Source of the DNA: Paenibacillus oleatilyticus
GTDB taxonomy: Bacteria; Bacillota; Bacilli; Paenibacillales; NBRC-103111
Assembly (NCBI RefSeq): GCF_018998565.1
Contig: NZ_JAHNZO010000011.1
Location: 124,001 to 188,000, forward strand
DNA: 64,000 bases
Direction of reading: 5' to 3'
Of the stretch, positions 19,107 through 28,254 are shown piece after piece; the stretch's first letter is position 1, and every line of letters starts with the position of its first letter. Both the position numbers and the translations under genes were made by a program. The notes under the pieces are model-generated. The model saw only the letters and a program-made list of their open reading frames with translations, made no database searches and was not told where the DNA came from.

Positions 19107-20053
19107 ACTTGTTCACGACACTGAAGGGCTCCTTGATGGAAAGCTTTTTCCCGCAAGGGTGGGACTTGGAGAAAATGGACGCCTGCTGCAGCCTGGGCCC
19201 CGAGCGTCTGCTGGCGCGTCAAAGCCACTGGCATGACCGGTTCGAACCGGTCGCTTGCGAAGATTTGCAGGAATTTAACGCGCTGATGGGCCATGAGATC
19301 GCTATGGCGATCAAACAGGCTCGGGACCGCGGGGAAAAGCTTGCGATTATTTTCCCGGTAGGGCCGATGGGGATGTATAAGTGGACCGCTTACTTTCTCC
19401 AAGCGTGGGATGTGAGCGCTTCCCATGTTTACGGCTTCAACATGGACGAATGGAGCGACGCCGAAGGTCGCACGCTGCCGCCGTCCGATCCGGGTGCGTT
19501 CCAATACGCGATGGAGCACGGCTTTTACAACCTGCTGGGCGATCGGACCGTGCCGAAGGCGCAGCGGCACTATGCAACGGCAGACAGCTTGCCGAGATAT
19601 GCGGAGCGCATTGCCATGATGAAGAGGGAGGGCGCCAAGCTGCTGGTTATTTATGGCATCGGGCGCGTCTGCCATATCGCCTTCTGGGAGCCGCAATATG
19701 CCGGGGAATTTGCGGACGAAGCGGCTTGGCGGGCCGCCACGCACCGGATCGGGGCGAAGCTGCACCCGCTTACAATCGAGCAAAATGCGATAACGAGCTT
19801 CAAGAGCCGGACGACGCGCGTGCCGTGCTATGCGAATACGATCGGGCCCGGGCTGTTCCTGCAGGCCGATTATGCGATAGGCGGCGCGGACGGCGCGCTC
19901 GGACGCGGGATGATGTGGCAGGGCATGTCGCTGGCCGTTACGCTTCGGCACGGCGCCGACCCCTGGATTCCGTCAACGTATATGCCGACGCTGCCCGGCA
20001 AGCTCTTTTTCCTAAGCGAGCTGGCCGGACCGCTTGAGCCGGAGCTGAACTAA
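19103..20053 (+). CDS. NagB-like (glucosamine-6-phosphate deaminase/isomerase fold) protein
   Basis: 316 residues. [20 protein letters not shown] resembles the sugar-phosphate-binding loop of NagB/RpiA/6-phosphogluconolactonase proteins, and [11 protein letters not shown] corresponds to the NagB DE region. It is longer than typical NagB (about 240-265) and divergent, so the substrate is uncertain. The ATG at 19103 is preceded by GGGAGGAATT; the frame is open upstream but overlaps the previous gene. Its neighbours suggest amino-sugar breakdown. Confidence 0.72.
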   Translation: MNLFTTLKGSLMESFFPQGWDLEKMDACCSLGPERLLARQSHWHDRFEPVACEDLQEFNALMGHEIAMAIKQARDRGEKLAIIFPVGPMGMYKWTAYFLQAWDVSASHVYGFNMDEWSDAEGRTLPPSDPGAFQYAMEHGFYNLLGDRTVPKAQRHYATADSLPRYAERIAMMKREGAKLLVIYGIGRVCHIAFWEPQYAGEFADEAAWRAATHRIGAKLHPLTIEQNAITSFKSRTTRVPCYANTIGPGLFLQADYAIGGADGALGRGMMWQGMSLAVTLRHGADPWIPSTYMPTLPGKLFFLSELAGPLEPELN

Positions 20054-20067
20054 GGAGGAGGCGCTTC

Positions 20068-20772
20068 ATGATCGTACTTGCCATCGGCGCGCACCCTGAC
20101 GACATCGAAATCTCGTGCGCGGGTACGCTTGCCAAGCTGAAGCAGGCAGGGCACGAGGTCGTGCTGTGCCACGTCTGCAAAGGGGATAAAGGGCATTACC
20201 ACATTCCGCCGTCCGAGCTGACGGACATCCGCCGGAAAGAAGCGGAGGAAGCGGGAGGCGTCATCGGCAGTAGGGTGCTCACGCTCGGCTTCGGCGACGG
20301 CGAAGTGATCGCCGACAACCAGGAGAACCGGATGAAGTTCATCGATCTGATTCGCGAGGTGCACCCGGATCTCGTTATCACACACGCCCCGAACGATTAC
20401 ATGCCGGATCATATCGCCGTCAGCCACTTGGTGTTTTACGCGACATTTTTTGCCACGCTGCCGCATTTCGTCACGGATCGCCCGGCGGCGGCCAAGGTGC
20501 CCGGACTATATTACATGGACAACTTGTCCGGTCTCGGGTTCGAGCCGACGTTTTACGTCGATGTGACCGACCATTTTGCCACGAAGCTGGAAATGCTCAA
20601 GAAGCACCAAAGCCAGCTTGTCTGGCTTAAAGAGCACGATGGGGTCGATATCGTTGATTTTGTGGATGCGCTGGGAAAGACGAGAGGAATTCAAGCAGGC
20701 TGCGCCTACGCCGAAGGGTTCGTCCAGCATTTGGTCTGGACCCGCCCGAACGCCGTCCGCTTCCCGGTCTGA
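20068..20772 (+). CDS. PIG-L/LmbE-family deacetylase
   Basis: 234 residues. The zinc-binding signature AHPDDIEISCAGTL stands at the N-terminus, and the third ligand is in YMPDHIAVSHLV. Family members remove N-acetyl groups from amino sugars (GlcNAc-PI, N-acetylglucosaminyl malate, chitobiose). It starts 14 bp after the NagB-like gene with AAGGAGGAGG. There is no signal peptide, so it would act in the cytoplasm. Confidence 0.9.
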   Translation: MIVLAIGAHPDDIEISCAGTLAKLKQAGHEVVLCHVCKGDKGHYHIPPSELTDIRRKEAEEAGGVIGSRVLTLGFGDGEVIADNQENRMKFIDLIREVHPDLVITHAPNDYMPDHIAVSHLVFYATFFATLPHFVTDRPAAAKVPGLYYMDNLSGLGFEPTFYVDVTDHFATKLEMLKKHQSQLVWLKEHDGVDIVDFVDALGKTRGIQAGCAYAEGFVQHLVWTRPNAVRFPV

Positions 20773-20834
20773 CGGGAGGAGGTCGCCGGCGGCACGGACA
20801 TGCCATTATTTATTGTGGAGGAGAGAGAAACCTG

Positions 20835-21860
20835 ATGCTGAACGTAGGGTTAATCGGAATTGGCTTTATGGGCCGGACTCACATGACCCAATATCTCCGG
20901 CTGGAGCGCGAGGGCTTCCCGCTCCGGCTGACTTCGATATGCGATGTCGATGCAAAGAAATTCCAGGGTGTTTTTACCGAGGGCAACATTCACAACCCGT
21001 CGACGCAATTTGACTTTAGCCCATACCGGCTGTATAGCGAGGTCGACCGGATGCTGGAGGAGGAACGGCTGGATATGGTTGACATCTCGCTGCCGACGTA
21101 TCTGCATGCCGAAGTGGCGCTCAAGGCGCTGCGCCAAGGCGTCCATGTCCTCTGCGAGAAGCCGATGGCTCTCACGACGGGCGAAGGCGAGGCGATGATC
21201 GAAGCGGCCCGGGAATACGGCAAGAAGCTGATGATCGCGCAGGTGCTGCGCTTTTGGCCGGAATACGAATATTTGAAGGAGACAGTTGCCAGCGGGCGAT
21301 ACGGTAACGTGCTGTCTGCTTACTTTTTCCGCGGGGGCAATCCGCCGGTATGGACGTACAACGACTGGATGGTGCTTGAGAATACGAGCGGAGGCGGCAT
21401 GCTCGACCTTCATATTCATGACATCGATATGGTGAATTGGCTGTTCGGCATCCCCGGCTCCGTAGCGACGATTGCCCGCAACGTTCTGCCGGGAAGCGCG
21501 TACGATATCATTTCCACGAACTATGCGTATCCCGACGGCAAAGTGGTCAATTCGCAAATCGACCGCTCGTTGCAAGGCGATTTCGGCTTCGAAATGACGT
21601 TTCGCGTCAACTTCGAGGGCGGCAATCTGGTATACGACAAACGGGTGCTGAAGGATAACCCCAAGGACGGCAAAGGCTTCGTGCCGGAGCTGTCCCAGGA
21701 CAGCGGGTACTACCGCGAGATCAAATATTTCGCGGAAGCGGTGATGCACGACCGCCCGTTGGACCGCTCGGCTCCTGAGGATACGCTCGTATCGCTGCGA
21801 ATTGCGGAAGCGGAGAAGCAGTCCGCCGATCAGGAAGGCGTGCCGGTGCGGATCGCGTAA
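20835..21860 (+). CDS. Gfo/Idh/MocA-family NAD(P)-dependent oxidoreductase
   Basis: 341 residues. The Rossmann start GLIGIGFMGRTHM binds the nicotinamide cofactor, VLCEKPMALTTGEG is the conserved EKP motif, and GGGMLDLHIHDIDMV carries the catalytic His/Asp region. It would oxidise or epimerise a sugar or inositol-like compound in the cytoplasm. It lies 62 bp after the deacetylase with GTGGAGGAGAG before the ATG and is probably the last gene of the cluster. Confidence 0.9.
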   Translation: MLNVGLIGIGFMGRTHMTQYLRLEREGFPLRLTSICDVDAKKFQGVFTEGNIHNPSTQFDFSPYRLYSEVDRMLEEERLDMVDISLPTYLHAEVALKALRQGVHVLCEKPMALTTGEGEAMIEAAREYGKKLMIAQVLRFWPEYEYLKETVASGRYGNVLSAYFFRGGNPPVWTYNDWMVLENTSGGGMLDLHIHDIDMVNWLFGIPGSVATIARNVLPGSAYDIISTNYAYPDGKVVNSQIDRSLQGDFGFEMTFRVNFEGGNLVYDKRVLKDNPKDGKGFVPELSQDSGYYREIKYFAEAVMHDRPLDRSAPEDTLVSLRIAEAEKQSADQEGVPVRIA

Positions 21861-21892
21861 AATTTGCAATAACTTGAAAGGGGGAAAAGCGA

Positions 21893-22087
21893 TTGCTTTC
21901 GGGTATCGGATTATCGGGTTTGCTGCTCATTGTTTTGGTGGCGCTCATTTTGTTCGGTCCGTCCAAGCTGCCGCAGCTCGGACGGGCGGTTGGGACGACG
22001 CTGAGCGAGTTTCGCCGGGGGAGCCGGGAGCTGGTGGAGGAGATCGGAACGGAGGAACGGCATCAAGCGGAGGAAGGCAGACGATAA
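21893..22087 (+). CDS. tatA: Sec-independent translocase subunit TatA
   Basis: 64 residues: a short hydrophobic helix (LSGLLLIVLVALILFGPSKL), the conserved FGP hinge, then an amphipathic helix (LPQLGRAVGTTLSEFRRG) and a charged tail. The TTG start follows AAAGGGGG. TatA oligomers form the passage for folded twin-arginine substrates. No tatC is nearby, so it is either a second TatA or works with a TatC encoded elsewhere. It follows the oxidoreductase by 32 bp. Confidence 0.9.
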   Translation: MLSGIGLSGLLLIVLVALILFGPSKLPQLGRAVGTTLSEFRRGSRELVEEIGTEERHQAEEGRR

Positions 22088-22122
22088 CCATTTTCCCTTG
22101 CTAAACGATGCAGCGGTATCAT

Positions 22123-23175
22123 TCAGGAGAGAATTCGATCGCTTCCACGGGATCGGGTTCTCTCTTTTCGTTCCGGCAGCGAGCGAAGGAAGGCGTCGAT
22201 CTCCCGGGCGCGGCGCTCCCAAGTATGGTTCAGGGCATAGGAGATACGGGCCGCCCCGTCGCCCGGTTCGTCAAGCCGTTCCGCAACCTTCCGGATAAAA
22301 TCCCCGCGGGATTCCGCAATATCCACATGCGGAGCCATCCCCTGACATTCGGGAAGCGCGGTGGATATCACGGGTTTGCCGGCGGCCAGGTACTCGTACG
22401 CTTTGACCGGGTTGGCTGCGACCGTGACGGGCGTTATGCGAAAAGGAATGACGCAGACGCTGAAGCTTTGAATATAGTCGCGCAGCTCCTCATGCCGCTT
22501 GAGCCCCAAGAACCGTACCTTGCCGCCGTAAGCGCCGGGCCGGTGCCTTCTGTCGAACGGCGGCCCGATTACCGTCACTTCGGCTCCGAACAGCTGCGAG
22601 CATTGACCGATCAGCCCTTCGTCGATCCAAGGCGCCCACGCTCCGACGTAGCCGATCTGCCTTCGCTTCGATGATCCATGACTTGCAGCGACTTCTTCGT
22701 CGAGCAAGTGAAGCTTCATGCTTGGATCATAACCGTTGCGGATCAAGGCGGCCCGCTGCTCCGGATAGCATCTTCGGATTCGGTCGTACAGCCGCTGCGA
22801 TGAGCAGACGATGGCGTCCGCCCGGACGGCCAGCTGTTTTTCGGCCCGAAACCATTCGCCGAGCTCGTCCGAGCAATCGTAAACGATCTGATCGGGGGAG
22901 TAGGCAGCGGCAATGGACAAGTAGGCGAAGGGCAGCGAGCACCAGACGAGAACCGGGGCGGTTTTGCGGATTTTGGGCCAAGCTGTTTGCAGCCAATGCT
23001 CATGATGATGGACGACAAACAGGTTCGGCTCGATGCGCTCCACCCGCGGAACGGATCTCGTTCGGTTGCAGAAAAAAACCGTGTAGCCCAGCCTTGCCAG
23101 TTGAGTCATCAACTGCTGCGGACGCTGCTTCATCCATGTCCAATCGAGGGTCGGGGGATAAATAACGATGCTCAC
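22123..23175 (-). CDS. Glycosyltransferase, TuaH-like (GT4-type fold)
   Basis: 350 residues. IYPPTLDWTWMKQRPQQL near the N-terminus is the signature of TuaH-like transferases. The nucleotide-sugar-binding part includes IGYVGAWAPWIDEGLI and the region after ITPVTVAANPVKAYEYLAAG, with the usual ALPE position. The GTG at 23175 is preceded by AAGGAGGGA at 6-bp spacing; an ATG 33 bp upstream lacks such a site. It would add a sugar to a surface polymer. The N-terminal third is related to the fused enzyme at 25496. Confidence 0.8.
   Translation of the reverse strand: MSIVIYPPTLDWTWMKQRPQQLMTQLARLGYTVFFCNRTRSVPRVERIEPNLFVVHHHEHWLQTAWPKIRKTAPVLVWCSLPFAYLSIAAAYSPDQIVYDCSDELGEWFRAEKQLAVRADAIVCSSQRLYDRIRRCYPEQRAALIRNGYDPSMKLHLLDEEVAASHGSSKRRQIGYVGAWAPWIDEGLIGQCSQLFGAEVTVIGPPFDRRHRPGAYGGKVRFLGLKRHEELRDYIQSFSVCVIPFRITPVTVAANPVKAYEYLAAGKPVISTALPECQGMAPHVDIAESRGDFIRKVAERLDEPGDGAARISYALNHTWERRAREIDAFLRSLPERKERTRSRGSDRILS
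22125..22168. terminator. Bidirectional terminator between tatA and the glycosyltransferase
   Basis: GAGAGAATTCGATC pairs with GATCGGGTTCTCTC, followed by TTTT. It overlaps the last codons of the minus-strand glycosyltransferase and lies about 40 bp after tatA. Confidence 0.6.
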
Positions 23176-23276
23176 CGGACAGTCCCTCCTTCGAAAAATC
23201 GATAACAAATTTTAGGTGTTTATCATATAGTAAACAGTGAATCCGAAAGTGCAGATGACAGGAGGCCGTGCCCGAG

Positions 23277-24575
23277 ATGCTGTTTATCGTGCTGGACTCG
23301 CGTCAAAGCGGACCTGCGGAGCAAACGCAAGCTTCCGTCCGGGACGTCTTCCCGGATAGCCGGTGTGTACTGCTGGAATCGCATGCTGCGGCCGGCATGA
23401 ATGCAGCGCTTGCCGATGATGACGGGTCTTGGTTTGCCGTGCTGTATGCGGGTGAGCGGCTGCTCCCGGCGTTTCGCCGCGAGATCGAGACTTGGGTCCG
23501 CTCGTTGGAGGAGAGCGAGGCCGGTGTACTGCTGCTCCCGGCGGCTGCGGACGGCCATCGTCTGCCTGTGGCCGGCGTGCCCAGAGGGCCTGTACTCTGG
23601 CGAACGAAAGCGTGGAGCAGCGGCCTGTCTCCGGGATTTGCCGGGTCTGAGCTGCTTCCGTTCGAACGGTATACCCTGGTGGAAAAGCAATTCCAGTTAA
23701 GCGAGGCGTGGCATTGGCCGGAGCGGCGGTCGTTGGGGTGGCTGCCCGCCGTGCAGAATGTTCCCGTCTCCAAGAGAGAGGCGGACGAATGGCGCGAGGT
23801 TGCCCCGATCCTGAAAGGGCGGTATAGCGCGGCGATTCCCGGCAAGTCTCCGTTCGTAACGGTAGTCCTTTGCACATTCAATGATGCGGAATATTTGGTT
23901 TGGGCGATCCGAAGCGTCTGCGTACAATCGTACCCGCACTGGGAACTGCTCATTATGGACGACGGATCGACCGACGGCGCGGAGGAGACGCTGAGAGGCT
24001 GCCCTTTTTCGGCGGACCCCCGCATACGGTTCGTGCGCTGCGAGCGGAACAGAGGGAAGTCCCATGCCTTGAATCGGGCGTTATCGATGGCCCGGGGCCG
24101 ATGGCTGCTTGAGCTTGACGCCGACGATTGGCTGACGCCGGACTGCTTGCGATTCCTCGCCGGCCGGGCTGCGCAAGGAAGCGAAGCGGCTTTCCTCTAC
24201 GGGAGGCACAGGCTGTGGCACGAGCGCCAGGACAAAAGCTTGATTATGGGGCGGATCGGCGAGCGTCCGAAAGAGATGACGGTCGATTCGCTTCTGCAAG
24301 ACGGGTTTCCACTGGCTCCACGCATGTACAACGTCAAAAGGCTAAAGCAACTGGGCGGCTGGCTCACTACGGACCCGTTCGAGGGGCGTTTGTACGAAGA
24401 CATTCAGCTTCTGGCGCGTCTTCTGCCGTTCGGTCCGCCGAAGGAAGTGCCTGAAGTCATGTACCATCGAAGACTGCGAATGTCCAGCATAACCCATCGC
24501 GCACCGGGGCGTTATGCCAAGTGGCTGCAGTGGATGAGGGAAACGCTGCCGCATGTAAACCCGTCGCAAGATTAA
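23277..24575 (+). CDS. Family 2 glycosyltransferase with an N-terminal extension
   Basis: About 432 residues. The C-terminal two thirds (from about residue 190) is a GT-A domain: FVTVVLCTFNDAEYLVWAI, LLIMDDGSTDG, and the metal-binding LLELDADDW. The first about 185 residues look like a degenerate second GT-A-like domain (FIVLDSRQSG, WFAVLYAGERLLPAF). GGAGG precedes both a GTG (23268, 2 bp) and this ATG (11 bp), so the start is uncertain by three codons. It is divergent from the TuaH-like gene and part of a surface glycan cluster. Confidence 0.82.
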   Translation: MLFIVLDSRQSGPAEQTQASVRDVFPDSRCVLLESHAAAGMNAALADDDGSWFAVLYAGERLLPAFRREIETWVRSLEESEAGVLLLPAAADGHRLPVAGVPRGPVLWRTKAWSSGLSPGFAGSELLPFERYTLVEKQFQLSEAWHWPERRSLGWLPAVQNVPVSKREADEWREVAPILKGRYSAAIPGKSPFVTVVLCTFNDAEYLVWAIRSVCVQSYPHWELLIMDDGSTDGAEETLRGCPFSADPRIRFVRCERNRGKSHALNRALSMARGRWLLELDADDWLTPDCLRFLAGRAAQGSEAAFLYGRHRLWHERQDKSLIMGRIGERPKEMTVDSLLQDGFPLAPRMYNVKRLKQLGGWLTTDPFEGRLYEDIQLLARLLPFGPPKEVPEVMYHRRLRMSSITHRAPGRYAKWLQWMRETLPHVNPSQD

Positions 24576-24775
24576 GCCGCAAGAATACGCACGAATTCTA
24601 CATTTTGGATAAATACCGTCACTTGAATCGTCGGAGAAGTGTAAGAAGGATTGGGGACCTGCACCGTAAAAAAGCCGTCTCCAACGCCGAGCAGCGTACC
24701 TTGCACGAATTGATTCGTCAAAAACGCTTCGATCTTTCTGCCGATGAAGGCGGCCAGCGCCTGCGTGAAATTCAT
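24572..24775 (-). CDS. Small Sm-like domain protein, possible spore-surface protein
   Basis: 67 residues without signal or membrane segment. GTLLGVGDGFFTVQVP and VTVFIQNVEFV align with GTLTAVGDDFAQIQEP and VLIPLANVNSV of the next protein, so the two share one small beta-barrel-like domain. This resembles DUF2642-type proteins of spore formers, though the family name is uncertain. AAAGGAGG precedes the ATG. It lies 18 bp after its paralogue and should be co-transcribed with it. Its stop overlaps the end of the convergent glycosyltransferase gene by four bases. Confidence 0.6.
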   Translation of the reverse strand: MNFTQALAAFIGRKIEAFLTNQFVQGTLLGVGDGFFTVQVPNPSYTSPTIQVTVFIQNVEFVRILAA

Positions 24776-24793
24776 GTCCTGCAGCCTCCTTTC

Positions 24794-25336
24794 TCAAGTT
24801 ACGGAATTTACGTTGGCGAGGGGGATTAAGACAATGTCGCCGGTTGGCTCTTGGATTTGGGCAAAATCGTCGCCTACCGCAGTCAGCGTACCGGAGATGG
24901 AGCCTGCGTTCGATTCGATCGAAACCGTCGTACCGACACGTCCTTGCAGCAGCGTACGAACGGCACGGCTCGGGGCGGTGAGGCTCGCGACTTCCGCTTG
25001 CAAGCTGCTGATCTGAGTGGCGAACGGCTCCGTCCGGGTTGCAAGCGCAGAGACTTGCCCGCTTAAGCCGTTCAGCGACTGTGTCGTTTGCGCTACCTTC
25101 ACGGCCAACTGCTTCTCTTGTGCGGAGACGTCGTTCACCTGTCCGGCGAGCCGGCTTACGTCGCGCGAGATTCGATGAAGGCGTCGGCTCAAGCTGTTAA
25201 ACAGCCTGAGAAAACGGTGGCGGAGGCTGTTGATCATATTTAACAAGGTCGGGCGTTTCTTCCGGGTAGCCGCCTTTTTGTGTGCCGGAACGCGGGTGCT
25301 TTTTACGAAGAGGATTTGCCGTAAGGACACGGTCAT
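24794..25336 (-). CDS. Coiled-coil protein with C-terminal Sm-like domain, possible spore protein
   Basis: 180 residues. The N-terminal 50 are strongly basic (KKAATRKKRP, RHRFLRLFNSLSRRLHR). Residues about 50-120 form a heptad-rich coiled coil (VNDVSAQEKQLAVKVAQ, LNGLSGQVSALATR). The last 50 carry the domain shared with the 67-residue neighbour. There is no signal peptide. Upstream, CATATGGTA (25366-25374 on the minus strand) fits the sigma-E/sigma-K -10 pattern CATANNNTA, without a clear -35. GGAGTGTGAA precedes the ATG. A structural role on the spore is plausible but unproven. Confidence 0.6.
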   Translation of the reverse strand: MTVSLRQILFVKSTRVPAHKKAATRKKRPTLLNMINSLRHRFLRLFNSLSRRLHRISRDVSRLAGQVNDVSAQEKQLAVKVAQTTQSLNGLSGQVSALATRTEPFATQISSLQAEVASLTAPSRAVRTLLQGRVGTTVSIESNAGSISGTLTAVGDDFAQIQEPTGDIVLIPLANVNSVT

Positions 25337-25495
25337 TTCACACTCCTTCCGAAATAGATACGTTGTACCATATGTCGGTCAAATGCGGATAGGAACTTGT
25401 CAGGGCTAAATTGATGAATTGACCTAATTTCTGGAAGAAAACGGAACGGATGCTGACCGCCGTTTGATTCGGCAACGATGGGGAGGTAGAGGAAG

Positions 25496-28117
25496 GTGAC
25501 GGCAGAGAAGAAACCGCACTTTCGTTCGGAATATCATTACAGGCAGCAGTATTATGCCAGCTTCCTGCATGGTCCGATCGATCGGCATGCAACGGAAGTG
25601 ATGAAGATGATGGGGAATAAAGCATTCAAAGCGATCGTCGTATTCCCCGAAGCCGTTCCCTGGGAGCCGCTCCAGCGTCCGCAGCAGCTGCTGAAAGAAT
25701 TTGCCCGACGAGGTTATCTTTGTTTCTTTTGCGATCCTACCGGCGAGCCATTTCAGCTCCGCGAAGTCGAGCCGAACCTTTTCGTCGTGAGCGGTGAAGC
25801 GTATTTGCTTCCTGCGCTGCGCAGCCAATCCGTTATTGTGCTGTGTACTTGGCTGATGCAGATGGCTTGGGCGGACTTATTGCCGCATAAGGTGCTTTGG
25901 TACGATGTGCTCGATTGTCTTGAATTTTTTTCGTTATACGATGAGAACATGCTGGAGAAGCACCGTCAAACGACGGTCCAAGCGGATATCGTGACCTATT
26001 CCGCGAAATCGCTGCAGAGGTATGTGAAGGAACGGCCCGACGCCCATTATTTGCCTAACGCTGCGAGAATCGAAGATTTCGACATGCCACGGGGCTTCAT
26101 TCCCGGGGATATGGCCCCGTTTGTCGCAGCAGGCTCCCCGGTCATCGGATATTTCGGAGCGGTGGAAGAATGGTTCGACGACGAGCTGGTGCTGGAACTG
26201 GCCCGCAGAAAGCCGGAGTGGCAGTTCATCATTATTGGCAAGCCGGGCATTCCCAGGGATAAACTCGCTGCGCCCAACGTCCGCCTGCTCGGGATGAAGC
26301 CGTACCATCAACTGGCACACTATGGAAAATGGTTCCATGCGGCCATCATTCCATTCCGCGTCAACGAAACGACCAACAGCGTGTCTCCCGTCAAATTTTT
26401 CGAATATACAGCGCTTGGCCTTCCGGTCGTGTCCACGCCGCTGCTGGAGCTGACGGCGTACCAGACCGACATCCTGCGTCTGGCGGAAGGCGCCGACGAA
26501 TTCGAAGCGGCGCTCGAATCGGTCCTGGCTCCGGAATTCGCTGCGGTAGCGGCCCGGGAAGGGGGGCGTTTCGCCGCGGGACACCAATGGTCGGAGCGGA
26601 CGGATCAAGCGGAGCGTCTGCTGGAGGAGCGTCTGGAAGCCTGGAAGGCGTATGCCAATTACGATCCGGCTGGCAAGACGGCGGTGATGACGGTTACCTT
26701 TCTGGATTATGAGGGGGAGAAGTTCTATAACGGCGGAGCGGAGCGGTATTTGACAGATTTGCATCGGCTGATGGAGCAGCAGGGGGTGCCGCTTACCGTC
26801 TACCAGTACGGCCATGATGCGTGGCTGCGCCGGGTTCGCGGCATCGACGTCGTGTCTTTATCCAGAGGCGGACAGCACGCGAAGCAATATACGATCCCCG
26901 CCGTCAAAACGTACAGCCGGTTGTTTCAGGAGCAGACGGCCGAGCGTTCGGCACTGACGATCTATTCCGCCTTTTTCAACGCGTGGCCCTATGAAACGAG
27001 CGGTACGGGTATCGGTATTATTCACGGCGTGAGCTGGGATAACCCGGATTGCAGTTATCCGGACGGGACGGTTTTCTGGGAAACGAACCGGCGTTTTATC
27101 GAAGGGGCCCGCCTGTGCGGAACGCTGGTATCGGTAGATACGAATTCGGCGAACTGGCTGCAGACGGTCGATTATGCTTTGGGCCACACGATCAAAGTGA
27201 TTCCGAACTACGTCGATACGGACGAATTCACGCCAAGACCCGATTACGACAAGCCGGGCGGCCGTATCGTCATCTTATATCCCCGGAGATTATACCATGC
27301 GAGAGGATTGTACCTGGTGCTGGAAGTGATCGATCAAATTTTGCTTAAATATTCCAATGTCGATTTTCATTTCGTCGGGCAGGGGCTCGATGACGACCTT
27401 CGGCATGTAGATATCAAAATCAAACGGTGGCCCGGTCGCATTAAACGGTACTCGCTTAAGCTTGACGACATGCCGCAGGCTTACCGGCAGGCGGATATCT
27501 CGCTGATCCCGACGCTATACAGCGAGGGCACGAGCTTGTCCTGTCTGGAGGCGATGGCTTCCGGGAATGCGGTCATTGCCACCCGGATCGGCGGCTTAAC
27601 GGACCTCGTCATCGACGGGTACAACGGGCTGCTCATCGAGCCGAACGCCCATGCCCTGAGGCAAGCCATCGGCAGCTTGCTGGACGATCCGGCGAAGCTC
27701 GTTTCCTTCAAGCAAAAAGCGACCGAGGTCGCCGAGGTGTTCACCAAGAAGCGTTGGACCCGGCAGTGGACCGACATCATCGCCTCCCATTGGCGCAGCC
27801 GTGCCGATTTGTCCGCCTCGCCCGGGCGCAGCCGGCTAATCGAGATTTGGTTGACCCGGTTCCCGTCGGAACGGAACGCAGGCCAAGCGATCGTGAGCTA
27901 TTTGGCCGGAGGCGATTTGGTCTATGTCCGGGTAAAGGACGGGAAGGCGTACCGATCCTGCAGCTTCGGCCGCTTGCAATGGCTGGACTGGGACGATCCG
28001 CAGCATGACGAACCGGATGAGCTTATTGTGGAGCGGGGAATCGATCGGGAGTTCGGACGTCCGGTCCGAACCTTGGCGATTGAACAAGGGGAGTGGAGCA
28101 TGGAGGCTGGCGGCTAA
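25496..28117 (+). CDS. Double-domain glycosyltransferase (two GT4-type units)
   Basis: 873 residues made of two transferases. The first (about 40-385) is TuaH-like: FPEAVPWEPLQRPQQLLKEF, IGYFGAVEEWFDDELV, SVSPVKFFEYTALGLPVV. The second (about 400-770) is a GT4: GGAERYLTDLHRLM, VIPNYVDTDEF, ILYPRRLYHARGLYLVLEVI, and the donor-site region SEGTSLSCLEAMASGNAVIA. About 100 residues of unknown type follow. The GTG start follows GAGGTAGAGGAAG. Such fusions may add two successive sugars to one acceptor. It diverges from the coiled-coil protein gene. Confidence 0.85.
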   Translation: MTAEKKPHFRSEYHYRQQYYASFLHGPIDRHATEVMKMMGNKAFKAIVVFPEAVPWEPLQRPQQLLKEFARRGYLCFFCDPTGEPFQLREVEPNLFVVSGEAYLLPALRSQSVIVLCTWLMQMAWADLLPHKVLWYDVLDCLEFFSLYDENMLEKHRQTTVQADIVTYSAKSLQRYVKERPDAHYLPNAARIEDFDMPRGFIPGDMAPFVAAGSPVIGYFGAVEEWFDDELVLELARRKPEWQFIIIGKPGIPRDKLAAPNVRLLGMKPYHQLAHYGKWFHAAIIPFRVNETTNSVSPVKFFEYTALGLPVVSTPLLELTAYQTDILRLAEGADEFEAALESVLAPEFAAVAAREGGRFAAGHQWSERTDQAERLLEERLEAWKAYANYDPAGKTAVMTVTFLDYEGEKFYNGGAERYLTDLHRLMEQQGVPLTVYQYGHDAWLRRVRGIDVVSLSRGGQHAKQYTIPAVKTYSRLFQEQTAERSALTIYSAFFNAWPYETSGTGIGIIHGVSWDNPDCSYPDGTVFWETNRRFIEGARLCGTLVSVDTNSANWLQTVDYALGHTIKVIPNYVDTDEFTPRPDYDKPGGRIVILYPRRLYHARGLYLVLEVIDQILLKYSNVDFHFVGQGLDDDLRHVDIKIKRWPGRIKRYSLKLDDMPQAYRQADISLIPTLYSEGTSLSCLEAMASGNAVIATRIGGLTDLVIDGYNGLLIEPNAHALRQAIGSLLDDPAKLVSFKQKATEVAEVFTKKRWTRQWTDIIASHWRSRADLSASPGRSRLIEIWLTRFPSERNAGQAIVSYLAGGDLVYVRVKDGKAYRSCSFGRLQWLDWDDPQHDEPDELIVERGIDREFGRPVRTLAIEQGEWSMEAGG

Positions 28118-28134
28118 GGCGCGCCAGCCCTTTT
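28105..28134 (+). terminator. Terminator of the double glycosyltransferase gene
   Basis: GGCTGGCG (28105-28112) pairs with CGCCAGCC (28122-28129), followed by CTTTT. The stop codon lies in the loop. Confidence 0.75.
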
Positions 28135-28254
28135 GGGTTAGGCGAAGTTTCCGACAAAATCATCCGACATGCAGGGAATTCCACCATACGCCAAAATATG
28201 GTACGATGAACAGGAAGAGGTACGGATGGCGGAGTATGACCGGTGCCCGGCTGG

